64,000 bases of DNA from Panagrolaimus kolymaensis (Eukaryota; Nematoda; Chromadorea; Rhabditida; Panagrolaimidae): assembly GCA_028622995.1 (NCBI GenBank), contig JAJQJQ010000048.1:1178001-1242000 (forward strand). The letters are read 5' to 3'. Every line of letters starts with the position of its first letter. The first letter of the stretch is position 1. Below the pieces are notes generated by a model. That model was not told where the DNA came from, ran no database searches, and saw nothing but the letters and a program-made list of their open reading frames with translations. Position numbers and translations under genes: made by a program. Below, piece after piece: positions 11,163 to 21,840 of the stretch.

Positions 11163-12229
11163 AAACTCATTTCTGCCTGCTTGGCATATTGGGAAAGCTG
11201 GTATACAGATGAATTAATTCAAAAAATTCAAGATGAAACTGATCTTCGATTGCCCGAATTAATTATTTTTTCTACACCAGTTAATGATTACGTCAAACAT
11301 TTTTTCTCCCGGTATCAAACTTATTTTTTTAAGGAACAATTCGATTTTGCTAAAGCAGCTTTTATTAAATCAAAAATCAATGCGGGTGATCCAAAATTTG
11401 TTCATTTTAACGCGGAAAATGTTTTGAATCGAAAAATTTCATTGAAAATTGGTGAAAGCAAAATCTTGAGTTTGAAAGAATTTACAACAAAATTGCCATA
11501 TGAAAAAATATTGAAAGTCAAGAAGCCAAAGGATGCAGTAGTTTTACAAGTTAGTTTCTATTTTTTTTAAATTAAGTTTTTTTGGAACAAAACAATAAAA
11601 AAAATATTTATTGGATCATTGAAGAAAAAATGCAAATAAAATAACTTTTTTGTTAATTTTTCGAATGCAAAAACTTCCATGCTTTTGTCCAAGACAAATC
11701 GTTTACAAAAAAGGAGCCCATTTAAAACAAAAAATAAATTTCAGATTAAAGATTTTGAAAAAATTACTGAAATGCCATTTCCTGATTCCAAATGGAGTTC
11801 GATTATTTTTCAATTAAATAAAAATGGAGTTTTCGAATGCAAAGTTGAAAATTATAATATTATTCGTTTCACTGATAAAGAAGTATTTGTTTATAATGTG
11901 GCAAGCCAAAGTAAGAAAATTCTGAATAAAAAAATTTATAAGATTTACCATAGAAAACTGTTTTAGAAAGTTTGTCTTTTCCATCTGCTGTTGATTTTTG
12001 TAATTCAAAAATGGCCATTCAAATTCTTTTTGAAAAAGCAATCACAAAATCTTCCATTTTCGGGAACATGGCAACATTTGTTTTGGCAGTTCCTTCGTCT
12101 TTGATTAATGAACAAAGAAAAGTATTTGTTGAAGCTGCAGAATCCATTGGTCATGAGGATATTAAAATTATGGATGAAGAATTGGCTTTATTATTAATGG
12201 ATAAAAAATTCCTTGAAGTTAGAATTTAA
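11163..12229 (+). CDS. Divergent protein with an Hsp70-like nucleotide-binding segment, partial
   Basis: Three exons fit: an exon ending 11549, then 11745-11910 and 11967-12229, with matching phases. The last exon carries a stretch aligning with the Hsp70 ATPase domain: FVLAVPSSLINEQRKVFVEA corresponds to [20 protein letters not shown], and IMDEELALLL to IINEPTAAAL. Key Hsp70 residues (NDSQR, NEPTAAA) are degraded, and the chain stops just after this segment, so an active chaperone is unlikely. The first exon has no ATG in frame and no recognised similarity. The gene is probably a truncated or decaying Hsp70-like relic. Its last two exons recur in inverted orientation at 20246-20715. It converges with gene A at 12651. 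Confidence 0.45.
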
Positions 12230-13902
12230 TTTTGCGTTAACTGTATTATTTCAAAGTTTACTCAGTTTTTTTATAGTCATTTTCGAAAAGCATCTCGTTA
12301 ATTATCTAAACTTTTATTGTACTTTTTAAAGCACGTTTATCACTGTTTGTTTTACATGTTGCATATGTGAAGGAACGCCATGATTATACGTATCTTTTTT
12401 CCTTTCATTTAATGATTACTCGTAGAGACAAGCATGTAAGAAATTTTGACGCATGAATCCAACAAAGTTTTTTGATATTTTCTTGTTTAGGGAAACAATC
12501 TCGCGAATAATGTTTCATCAAAAAACAAAAATAAATATAACACAACTTTATTAAACAAATGTTATAAAAATTCATATAAATTTGAATCACGTATAAAAAA
12601 TTAGCTAAATTAAACCATATTGAATTTGATTCATTAAATTGATGAAGAGATTATTCACCATGAATAAGTTCACCCCATGCAAAGCTGGAATCAGGAGAAC
12701 TTGCTGTTGGAGCATAAGAAGCATCTCTATTTGACCAGGATGAATATGGCGAAGTTGCAAGTGAACTATCTAAAAATATCATAGATAATCAATCCATTTT
12801 TTAAATCAAAACAAATTCTTACCGCCCGAGCTTGTGCTTACTGCAGTTGCTTCGCTTTCTTCACTTACAATTCCTGAAATTAAGCAAATTAGTAATTATT
12901 TATGAAGGAATTTCTTAATCAAACATTGTTGATGAAAAAAAGAAGAACATACCATTCGGATCATCTTGTACTCCATCAGGTCGAACAATCATACCTTCTT
13001 TGTTGACATCTTTGTTCATTTTTGAACTTCCGCTGATATTCATAGCATCCATTTGACCAGTAATTATTTCATCATTATCTTTGAGAAGAGGATCATGCAA
13101 TTTCTTTGACTTTTGAACTTTCTCCCGATCAATGTGTTTCGTATTATAAATAGGAACAACATCTTCTGTAGCATCATAACATTTTCCACCATAATGTTGC
13201 AAAAAAAGTTTATGCATTTGTTGAAGCGGTCGATGTTGGTCTTTTACTAAAAATAAAAACTTAGTTAATAATTGAGATTATTTTTTCTTAATGAAAGAAT
13301 GTCAACAAAACTGATAAAATATGAAATAATAGTATTTGGATACCTAACAATAAATTATTGTAAAAAAGAAAGATAATAAGTACTTACTTTTACATTTATA
13401 TCGGTGTCCTTGACCAGCTATTTTAACGATACGAGCAAGGCCTTCATATGGCATTTCTTTCATATCTTTCACATGAATTCCACGATCACAACTAAAAGTT
13501 AAAATATATGAAATATTTTTGAATGGCAAACTAAAAAATAATACTTACATGCAATTAAAAAGTTGTCCTTTCCTTCGATATTCAAACCCATTTAACATCA
13601 ATTTATAGCTACCATCAGAGCTGATAAAAACGAAAGGATCTGAAAAAGTAAAATATTAAAATAGAAAAAAACATCAATTTTTTGGAGATAAATTAAAAAA
13701 ATTATTATTGTTCTTTCAATTTCTTAAAGTTCATATACAATTTTAAAAAAAACCAACCATGAGAAATTTTCATTAATGCGTTATCAGGATCACGAACAGG
13801 AAATAAAACACGAAGTTCAGATTCTGAATCACTTTCACTTTCAACAGTAATCATTTGTGGCAAATCCTTTTGAACCTTTTTCTTATTTTTAGGAGGAGGC
13901 AT
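11745..13902. repeat. Left arm of an inverted duplication (Hsp70-like exons plus gene A)
   Basis: The order Hsp70-like exons then convergent finger-family gene is mirrored at 18530-20715. Identity is near-perfect over the Hsp70-like last exon and its 3' flank, at about 11980-12340 versus 20140-20510 reversed. It is lower across the finger gene itself. About 4.6 kb separates the arms, with copy B inside the loop. Confidence 0.75.
12651..13902 (-). CDS. FLYWCH-like Cys/His finger protein, family copy A
   Basis: Six exons: 13758-13902, 13549-13639, 13388-13491, 12953-13246, 12823-12873 and 12651-12769. They total 804 nt, giving 267 residues. The order is a Lys-rich start (MPPPKNKKKVQKDL) likely to be a nuclear signal, an acidic Ser/Glu/Asp patch (ESESDSESE), a compact domain DPFVFISSDGSYKLMLNGFE followed by YRRKGQLFNCICDRG and GQGHRYKCK, then a conserved block (GGKCYDATEDVVPIYNTK) and a Ser-rich tail (SYAPTASSPDSSFAWGE). 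The F..L.NG.EYRR...C..C...H..C spacing resembles the FLYWCH zinc finger, although the usual final HxH is HxxxC. A nuclear DNA- or protein-binding role is inferred. Copies B-E share exon structure. This copy is intact. Confidence 0.65.
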
Positions 13903-16023
13903 TTTGATATTAACCAACCATAAAAGCAAAAGATGAAATACAAAATAATCGAAAGTTGATCCACTGCGATTAATAAAACTGAAATATTTTAAAGTCAAAT
14001 TCGAAAAAAAAGAGCAAGAGCAAAACGGAACAGGGAAAAAATAAAATAACAACAAAAATGCGAGAAACTGTTGCAAAAAAGCAATAAACAAAAAATGAAA
14101 AGACGTTTCACGCACTCGGATGGTAAAAATTTGAAAGAAAGGGTTTCAATAAAATTTTTTAGAGGCAAACAAAAAAAAGGAAATATCAATGTTTTTTCTT
14201 ATTTCATTGAAGCTCGAATCCTCTAAATTTTAAAATTGAACATGTTATTTTTTAAAACTCCATAGAAGAGTAGCTAGCATGGTTTTTTGAGAGTTTATGT
14301 TTTTGATAATTGAATAGTTGCTGCAACAATTCAGCCTATTTAGAAGGAAACCATGATGCGAAAGCTTAATCAAATTGATTTCACAAGTTTTGCGATTCAA
14401 GCTAGCTTGCTGGTAATAAATAAAAAAGCGTGATTATTATGCTATAAAGTAAACTAAATCATTTAATCAATTTATCCATCTCCGATGAGAATGTCATAAT
14501 CACACTTCACGGGCATTACAGCTGAAAGTTAGCAATGGAATTATTGGATTCTTTGGAATGCATCAAATTCGAAAATTTCCAAATGCTTATTTGCTTCTTT
14601 AGTTTTATAAATTTCTTTTACTCATGGTTTTTGTTGTTTTTAAAAATAGACAATTAGGTTTAATCCATTTCCATTTTTTCAATGTTATAAAAGAAATCAC
14701 AATTTTTACACTATCTCGTGTTTAAAGTTTGAGTGATTATCCGAAACAATTTTTTTTGCCAATGAATGCTTTGTTATTTACATATGACATTGCTTATACT
14801 CGCTGTTAGTAAGCTTTGTTGGTATTCGAATTTGGCGGTTAAAGGAAATGTTCAAATGTAAAGTTAGCCAAAATTCAGAAGTTTTCGGGCTTCAATGTTG
14901 TGATGAAAAGTTGCTATAATCAAAGCAACAAATTTGTTTCAAAGTTTGTAATCAGAATCAAAAAGCGATTTTTTTGAATGCTTATTTTCTCATTTTGATG
15001 CAATCTAATTTTGACATTATTGGACAATTCTTGATTGCATTTTCACGTTATTTTGAAAATAAAAATTATTGTAGAAAAAAAGGAGCAAAATCGGTCATCC
15101 CACTAATATTATTCATACAAATCAATAGTTGGTGATAAAAAAATAATAAAAACCGTATTTTTCCTGTATTTTTGGTTGGGAATCAAACTGTTACTTTAAT
15201 CATTGCGATTTAACTTTCTTTGAACTTGTTGTTTTAAAAAAGAAGCACGTTATTGTCAAAACTTTAATCTTATTTTGTAATAAAGTTGTTGAATTTATCA
15301 GGAAATGAAAAAAATTTGTAATTTTCTAGGAAAATTTCTCGATGTCAAAATTTTAGAACTTTTTGAATAAATTTATTAAAGGTGTAAAAAATGTTTTAAA
15401 AGGTTGGAAATGGTTAAAAATAGTCTAATTAGTTAATAAAAGACGTGAATGATCGGTTTTCTTCTAATTTTTGAAGAAAATTGAAATTTCGGAATTCTGA
15501 AATTTTTTGAGAAAGTTTATTTAGGTCCATTGCGATGTTTCAAAGGAAAATCATGCATTTTTAGCCCAAATGTGATCATTTTTAACGTTTTGGGATCAAA
15601 AATAAATTAATTTTACTTTATAAATTTATTTTGATCGTTTTTTTGAAAATTTGACAGGGAAATTTCCTGGCGAAAATCGGGAAATTCCCGTTAGGCAACC
15701 GTACTTTGTAAGCATGTTTATCACTTTTTGTTTTGCATATTTAAAATATGTGAAGGAATGCCATGATTATACGTAGTTTTTCTTTCTTTAATTACTCTTG
15801 GAGAAAAGGTTGTAAAAAATTTGGACGCATAAATCAAACAAAGTTTTTGATGTTTTCTTGTTTGTGGCAATACTCTCTCGAATAATGTTTATTCAATAAG
15901 CAAAAAAATATATAACACAACTTTATTATACAATAGTTTAAAAATACATACAAATTTGAATTAGTCATAAACAAACAACAAAATTTGACCATATTTAAAT
16001 TGATTCATTAATCCATAAAAACA
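13903..16023. other. Intergenic, about 2.1 kb, no supported gene
   Basis: The first 200 bases are the A-type promoter. The rest is AT-rich with no open frame resembling a neighbour. A small imperfect hairpin built on GGGAAATT / AATTTCCC lies at about 15655-15700. The last 300 bases are a diverged copy of the 3' flank also found beside A and E. Confidence 0.5.
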
Positions 16024-17357
16024 TTATTCATCATGAATAAGTTCGCCCCAAGCAAAGCTGGAATCAGGAGAACTTGCTGTAGGAGCATAAGAAGCATCTC
16101 TATTTGACCAGGATGAATATGGCGATGTTGCAAGTGTAGCATCTAAAAATTTCATTGATTAAAAAATTTATTGGTAAATAAAACCAAATTCATACCTCCC
16201 GAGCTGGTGCTTACTGCAGTTTCTTCGCTTTCTTCACTTACAATTCCTAAAATTAAGAAAATTAGTAATTATTTATGAAGGAATTTCTTAATCAAATAAT
16301 GGTGATAAAAAGAGAAGCACATACCATTCAGATCATCTTGAGCTCCATTAGGTCGAACATCCATACCTTCTTTGTTGACATCTTTGTTCATTTTTGAACT
16401 TCCGCTGATATTCATAGCATCCAGTTGACCAGTAATTATTTCATCATTATCTTTGAGAACAGGACTCTGCAATTTCTTTGACTTTTGAACTTTCTCCCGA
16501 TCACTTTGTTTCGTATTATAAACAGGAACAACATCTTCTGTAGCATCATAAAATTTTCCACCAAGCGAAGACAAAAAGACTTTGTACATTTGACTAAGTT
16601 GTCGTCGAACATTTTTAACTAAAAATTAAAACATTGTAAAAAAGGATTGAAGCTAAATATTATAAGTGCAACTCAAACAAAAATTATGATCAAAATATTT
16701 CAAAGTCATCTAACGACAATTAAATTAAAATTAAAAACGAGTGAAAAATCAAAATTAAAAATTAACTTTTAACGCAAAAAAAATATATCCACCCATTTAA
16801 GAAGTAAATAATAATCGGAAAAATATAAATAAATCATTGAAAAAAAACACTTACGTTCACAACCACGTTTATGTCCAAGCTGAGCTTGTCTTAAACCATA
16901 AGCAAGGCTTTCAAAAGGCGTTTCTTCCATTCCATTCACATGGAAAGCTCGCTCACATCTAGAAGAATGAAGATAATTTAGCTTTGAAAAGAATAATAAA
17001 TATACCCAGTTTTTCCACACTTGAACCGTCCTCGCCATCGATATTCGAATCCATTAATGACTAGCACATAAACTTCATCAAGACCTTTATACACGAAAGG
17101 ATCTGAAAAATTAAATATAAATGAAAGAATATAAAAATTTTATAAGAAAAATTATAAATAAAAAAAGCTAATATTTATCTTAAATATAATAAGAGAAAGA
17201 ATAAAATAAAAAAACTATCAAAAAACAAACCGTGCGTCCTCTTTTCATCTTCAAATGTGCCGCTTTGAATTATCAATTCACTTTCTGTTTCAGCATGATT
17301 CTTTTTTGATAAATTATTATTCTTTTGAACCTTTTTCTTATTCTTATTAGGAGACAT
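16024..17357 (-). CDS. FLYWCH-like finger protein, family copy B
   Basis: Starts at ATG 17357 (MSPNKNKKKVQKNN), with exon 1 at 17231-17357. It follows the same exon plan as A and ends at TAA 16024-16026. The finger reads DPFVYKGLDEVYVLVINGFE, YRWRGRFKCGKTGCERAFHV and LGHKRGC. The Cys pair here is closest to a classic FLYWCH finger because CGKTGC restores the short C-x4-C spacing. The conserved GGKFYDATEDVVPVYNTK block has Phe in place of the Cys found in the other copies. The tail matches copies A and E. The N-terminal acidic patch is shorter. Frame and splice sites appear intact. It is the most divergent plus-length copy and lies between the two arms of the inverted duplication. Confidence 0.6.
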
Positions 17358-18529
17358 TTTGATATAATCAAAGCTAAAAGCAAAAGATGTAATTCAGAAT
17401 AAAAACAACTACAAAAGCGATACACGAAAATGAAAGATTGGAGTTAAAAAGAAAATTAATGGCTTATAAAAATAAGAAAATAATGAACAAGAACAAAACG
17501 TAAGTGCGAAAATAAAATGTAAATTAATTTTTTGGGTAAAAATTCTATGCCTCTTTTTTAAACTTTTTGATACTTTTTTAACGATGAAATTTACCTGTAA
17601 CAACAACAAAAATCAAAAAATTTAGTCCAAAAAAATCCACTTAAAGTATTTCCTTTCACATTGAAAAATAAATTGAAGCACGGAAATAGTTTTTGATATT
17701 ATAAAAAAATCAATTAAAATGTTTTCTGAAGCGTAATCAGAAAAAATAAATCAAATCAAAAATGATCGAGTTCGAAAGTGATCCAAATAAAAAAATGTTT
17801 CACGGAGGCCATTTTCAAGCCTAAAAATAAGAAAAAATAAATCTTTTACGAAAACTTTTTTGCATCATTGTAAAATTTGAAAATCAAAAATACATATAAT
17901 AATTAATTGATTTCTCAATTTTACTTTCGTTTTTCAAACATACATATTTTTTCTGTAATTTTGAGTTTCAAAGTAATTAAGCGATTGTTGAAAATATCCA
18001 TTTTTATTAACTTCTTTTTATTATTTTTAACTCGCGTTCCTTTTTTATTACTTTTATTTCTTCTTGTATATACAAAAATTAAATTAACAACTCGAGCTTC
18101 TTTTTTGTTTATTGAAATTTTTCTAAAAAAAGTACTTCATTTTTTTTGTTTATGATTAATAAAATAATTTCATGTATTTTACTTTGTCTTAAAAATAAAT
18201 AAACGGGAAATTGCTTTTATTCTTTTATCAGTCCATTAGGATTCAAGTGAAACATGTTTTAGAAAAATAAAATTAAAATTTAATTGTTTTTGTTCAGTTA
18301 ATATTCTTTAATGACATATTTTTTCATCGTGCCTCTATTTTTACCTTTATCTTTTTTGCATTTATTTAAAATAATTTTGCATTTTCGTGCTTCTTTTTTT
18401 CTTGTTCATTTTTTTCCAACTATTATTTTATAATTTAACCTTAAACTTTCAGTGTTGCTCATCGCTTTTATATCAAATTCTGCTTATTCTCAATTTCATC
18501 TTTTGCTTTTATCGTTGATTGATATTAAA
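17358..18529. other. Divergent spacer between copies B and C
   Basis: Contains the promoters of B (minus) and C (plus). From about 17885 onward it is an inverted copy of 28275-29060. The open frames inside it occur identically in the other copy because the DNA is duplicated, and show no sign of coding selection. Confidence 0.5.
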
Positions 18530-18680
18530 ATGCCTCCTCTTAAGATTATGAAAAAACGTCAAAAGAATATGCATAAGAGGATTATTGTTGAAAATGAAAG
18601 TGATTCTGATTCTGAAAGGAGCTTGGTTGTTGAGAACGATTTTGTTGAATATTCGCATGGTTGGTTTTATTTTTCTATTT
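17885..18680. repeat. Inverted repeat partner of 28275-29060
   Basis: The 5' flank plus exon 1 of copy C matches, reversed, the 5' flank plus exon 1 of copy D with only scattered differences over about 790 bp. Similarity stops at about 17885 / 29060. Confidence 0.8.
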
Positions 18681-19820
18681 TAAAATCATCTTTGTTTCTT
18701 ATGAAACATTAAATTTAATTTGCTATAAATTTTTCACCAAATCCAATATTATTTTATCATTTTAGATCCATTTGTTTACAAAGATGGAAAATTTATATTA
18801 ATGGTAAATGGCGTTAAATATAGACGCAAAGCAAACGGGTTCATGTGCAGAGTGTGAGTACTTTTTTTCATTTTTTATTTAAACTTTTAATTGTAAATTA
18901 ATATTTATTAGTTCGATTATTTTAACATTTCATTTTTGTAAATTTTAGATGTCAGCGCGAGCTTTTTGTTCCGGATATGGTAAAAAGTCCTTATGAAGGC
19001 CTCGCTCATGGTTTAGTAAGAGCTCAGTCGGGACATCATGCTAAGTGTAAAGGTATGTTTTTTTAGTTATTTTTCAAAACAGCGACATAAATAAAAAGAA
19101 ATATGCATTTTTTGTTAAATAATTATTATAAAATTATCAATCATTTTTTTATTATTAAAACGAGTTTCTTATCGTTAATAAATGTGATACCATATTTCCA
19201 TTAATTATTTTTATTATTATTTTTAGTAAAAAAGGAAAATCATCCACTTGATAAAATTTTCAAAGAATTTTTGGAAAAGCTAGGAGGAAAATGCTATGAT
19301 GCTACAGAAGATGTTGTTCTAGTTTATAATACGAAACACACTGATCGGGAGAAAGTTCAAAAGTCAAAGAAATTGCAGAGACCTGATCTCAAAGATAATG
19401 ATGGATAATTACTGGTCAAATGGATGCTATGAATATCAGCGGAAGTTCGAAAATTAACAAAGATGTCAACAAAGAAGGTATGATTATTCGACCTAATGGA
19501 GCTCAAGATGATCCGATTGGTATGTGCTTCTCTTTTTATCAGCAATGTTTGATTAAGAAATTCCTTCATAAATAATTACTAATTTGCTTAATTTTAGGAA
19601 TTGTAAGTGAAGAAAGCGAAGCAACTGCAGTAAGCACAAGCTCGGGAGGTAGGAATTTGGTTTTATTCAAAAAATGGATTGATTATCTATGATATTTTTA
19701 GATAGTTCATTTGCAACTTCGCCATATTCTTCCTGGTCAAATAGAGATGCTTCTTATGCTCCAACAGCAAGTTCTCCTGATTCCAGCTTTGCATGGGGTG
19801 AACTTATTCATGGTGAATAA
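18530..19820 (+). pseudogene. Finger-family copy C, frameshifted in exon 4
   Basis: Exons 18530-18659, 18766-18853, 18949-19052, 19227-19519, 19598-19648 and 19702-19820 follow the family plan. Exon 1 is identical to that of copy D. The finger is intact (GVKYRRKANGFMCRVCQREL, GHHAKCK). Exon 4 is 293 nt instead of the 294 nt of copy A: a one-base loss turns the conserved KDNDEIITGQ into KDNDG followed by TAA at 19406-19408. The rest of exon 4 and exons 5-6 are still recognisable in the shifted frame and retain splice sites, so inactivation is recent. A product truncated before the Ser-rich tail is possible. Confidence 0.75.
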
Positions 19821-20245
19821 TCTCTTCATCAATTTTATGAATCAAATTAAATATGGTTTAATTTAGCTGATTTTTTATACATGGTTCAAATTTATATGTA
19901 TTTTTATAAAAATTATAAAATTTTTTAATAAAGTTGAGTTATATTTATATTTGTTTTTTGATGAAACATTATTCGCGAGAATGTTTCACTAAACAAGAAA
20001 ACATGTGAAGTATTTGTTGATTTTATTCATCGTTTTCTTGTATTTTTATTTTCTCCTGTTATTATTAAAAGTGAGAAAAAAATAAAAATAATCGTGGCAT
20101 TTCTTCACATATGCAACATGTAAAACAAAAAGTGCAAAACGTGCTTTAAAAAGTACAATAAAAGTTTAGATAATTAACGAGATGCTTTTCGAAAATGACT
20201 ATAAAAAAACTGAGTAAACTTTGAAATAATAAAGTTAACGCAAAA

Positions 20246-20715
20246 TTATATTCCAACTTCAAGGAATTTTTTATCCATTAATAATAAAGCCAATTCTTCA
20301 TCCATAATTTTAATATCCTCATGACCAATGGATTCTGCAGCTTCAACAAATACTTTTCTTTGTTTATTAATCAAAGACGAAGGAACTGTCAAAACAAATG
20401 TTGCCATGTTTCCGAAAATGGAAGATTTTGTGATTGCTTTTTCAAAAAGAATTTGAATGGCCATTTTTGAATTACAAAAATCAACAGCAGATGGAAATGA
20501 CAAACTTTCTAAAACAGTATTTTAGAGTAAATCCACTGAATTTTTTTAAATTTAGAATATTGTTACTTTGACTTGTCACATTATAAACAAATACTTCTTT
20601 ATCAGTGAAACGAATAATATTATAATTTTGAACTTTGCATTCGAAAACTCCATTTTTATTTAATTGAAAAATAATCGAACTCCATTTGGAATCAGTCAAT
20701 GGTATTTCAGTATCT
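20246..20715 (-). pseudogene. Truncated inverted copy of the Hsp70-like exons
   Basis: The last exon (SFPSAVDFCNSKMAIQILFE to the stop near 20246) is almost identical to 11967-12229, and the preceding exon matches 11770-11910 (KWSSIIFQLNKNGVFECKV). The upstream exon is missing: the copy ends at the breakpoint near 20710. It therefore has no start and is a duplication remnant. Confidence 0.75.
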
Positions 20716-21067
20716 TAGCGGTTATTAAGGAATATCATTGTGAAGTATGATGCGTGTTTTCATTGAATGAAGAGCATCTCAAAATATGTGGGGAAATGAG
20801 AGAAGTCGTTGATGCTTTTGATGAGTGGCTACTTGCTGAAACTTAAACATCACTTTTTGCGTGATTATTCTGATCTTCTGCAACAGCATTCGCTTATATC
20901 AATTATGCTTTTCTAGTATCAATTTATTGCTGTATGATCAACATCAAAATCACTTCCCTTTTCTTTGTATACGAAAGACTAAACCAAACTTTCATTTTAC
21001 ATTTCCTTCGTTTTCATCCAATTCGTGTGAGAGAATCTTTTACTTCTTTACCGTTTTTGTTTCTTAA
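20706..21067 (+). repeat. Direct copy of the P2 upstream region (35342-35703)
   Basis: About 360 bp matching 35342-35703 in the same orientation with very few differences, beginning TCAGTATCTTAGCGG. At 35342 this DNA is the 5' region of gene P2. Here it has no downstream P2 gene and abuts the inverted kinase block. Confidence 0.85.
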
Positions 21068-21124
21068 AGCATTCTTTTGGTTCGGTAGGACATCAAAAAC
21101 ATTGTCGAATTATTGTAATTAAAG

Positions 21125-21360
21125 CGTTTGCCTCTAGTTATTACCGATTCAGCATTTGAATCCTTTATTGAGTATTCAAAGCAATGAAAAAAGGTAAAAC
21201 AGTATTTGGCTTTTTAAGCAAAGAAAATTTAATGATCGACAAAAGTGAAATTAACAATATTGTGTTAAAAACAAAGCCAAAGGATTAGTAAAGCAATTTG
21301 ATGTTACTAAACTATGTTGGCTCTCGGATGACAGAAAGGGGAAGCTCCTCTGTGCCAATG
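21125..21360 (+). pseudogene. Relic of an unidentified coding exon
   Basis: Two decayed coding pieces (LPLVITDSAFESFIEYS, then KGLVKQFDVTKLCWLSDD) separated by a frame-breaking insertion. The same pieces recur at 33550-33720, 37126-37260 and 40200-40440. I do not recognise the protein. Confidence 0.5.
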
Positions 21361-21374
21361 TATGTCCCCCATAT

Positions 21375-21660
21375 AAACAAAACATATAAAACAAAAACAA
21401 TAAATATTTATTACATATCGAGAAAAAGAACAATCAAAAAAAGGCGAAACAAACAAGAAAAATCTTTTACTTGTTCTTGATGATGCATTGGTATTCGTTG
21501 TCGTTAGTCTTTGTTATTGTTGTTGTATTGGTACATAACTTCTTTGATGAAATGGCATTTTTTGTTATTGAATGGTTATTTGTGGTTGATGCAGCATTGG
21601 AATATATTTTGGTTTCTGATTTGTCGTTGTTGGTCCTAAAAAAGTATACACATTAGTAAC
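21375..21660 (-). pseudogene. Fragment of a P2-type gene (Q-rich exon plus 3' flank)
   Basis: On the minus strand this reads as the Gln-rich N-terminal part of P2 (the NQKPKYIPM / MPFHQG-type segment) joined directly to P2-like 3' flank with ATGTAATAAA. The membrane-spanning exons are missing. It is the inverted twin of 39893-40150. Confidence 0.7.
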
Positions 21661-21840
21661 AGCTTTTGGTTAAAATGATGTAAAAAAAGTCATCAAAACG
21701 AATATTTTGGAACAAAGCTACAAAGGCTAAATGGTGGAAGTAAATCAAATATTCACATTATTTTGTAAGTTTTTGTTGTTGTTACACAAATAACTAACAC
21801 ATATTTTAATTGAAAATGGAAACTCACATAAACACAATTT

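Larger units (their letters stand above)
18530..20715. repeat. Right arm of the inverted duplication (copy C plus Hsp70-like exons)
   Basis: Mirror of 11745-13902. The right end breaks abruptly at about 20706-20715, where the duplicated segment shared with 35342 begins, inside the second Hsp70-like exon. Confidence 0.75.

Noticed and set aside
17907..18155. Hydrophobic frame repeated at 28788-29036
   Set aside because: Conserved only because the surrounding DNA is duplicated. It is Phe/Leu-rich as expected of T-rich promoter DNA and has no start context.
20861..21122. Two overlapping small frames repeated at 35497-35815
   Set aside because: They lie in the duplicated 5' region of P2 and differ in length between copies, so coding is unsupported.
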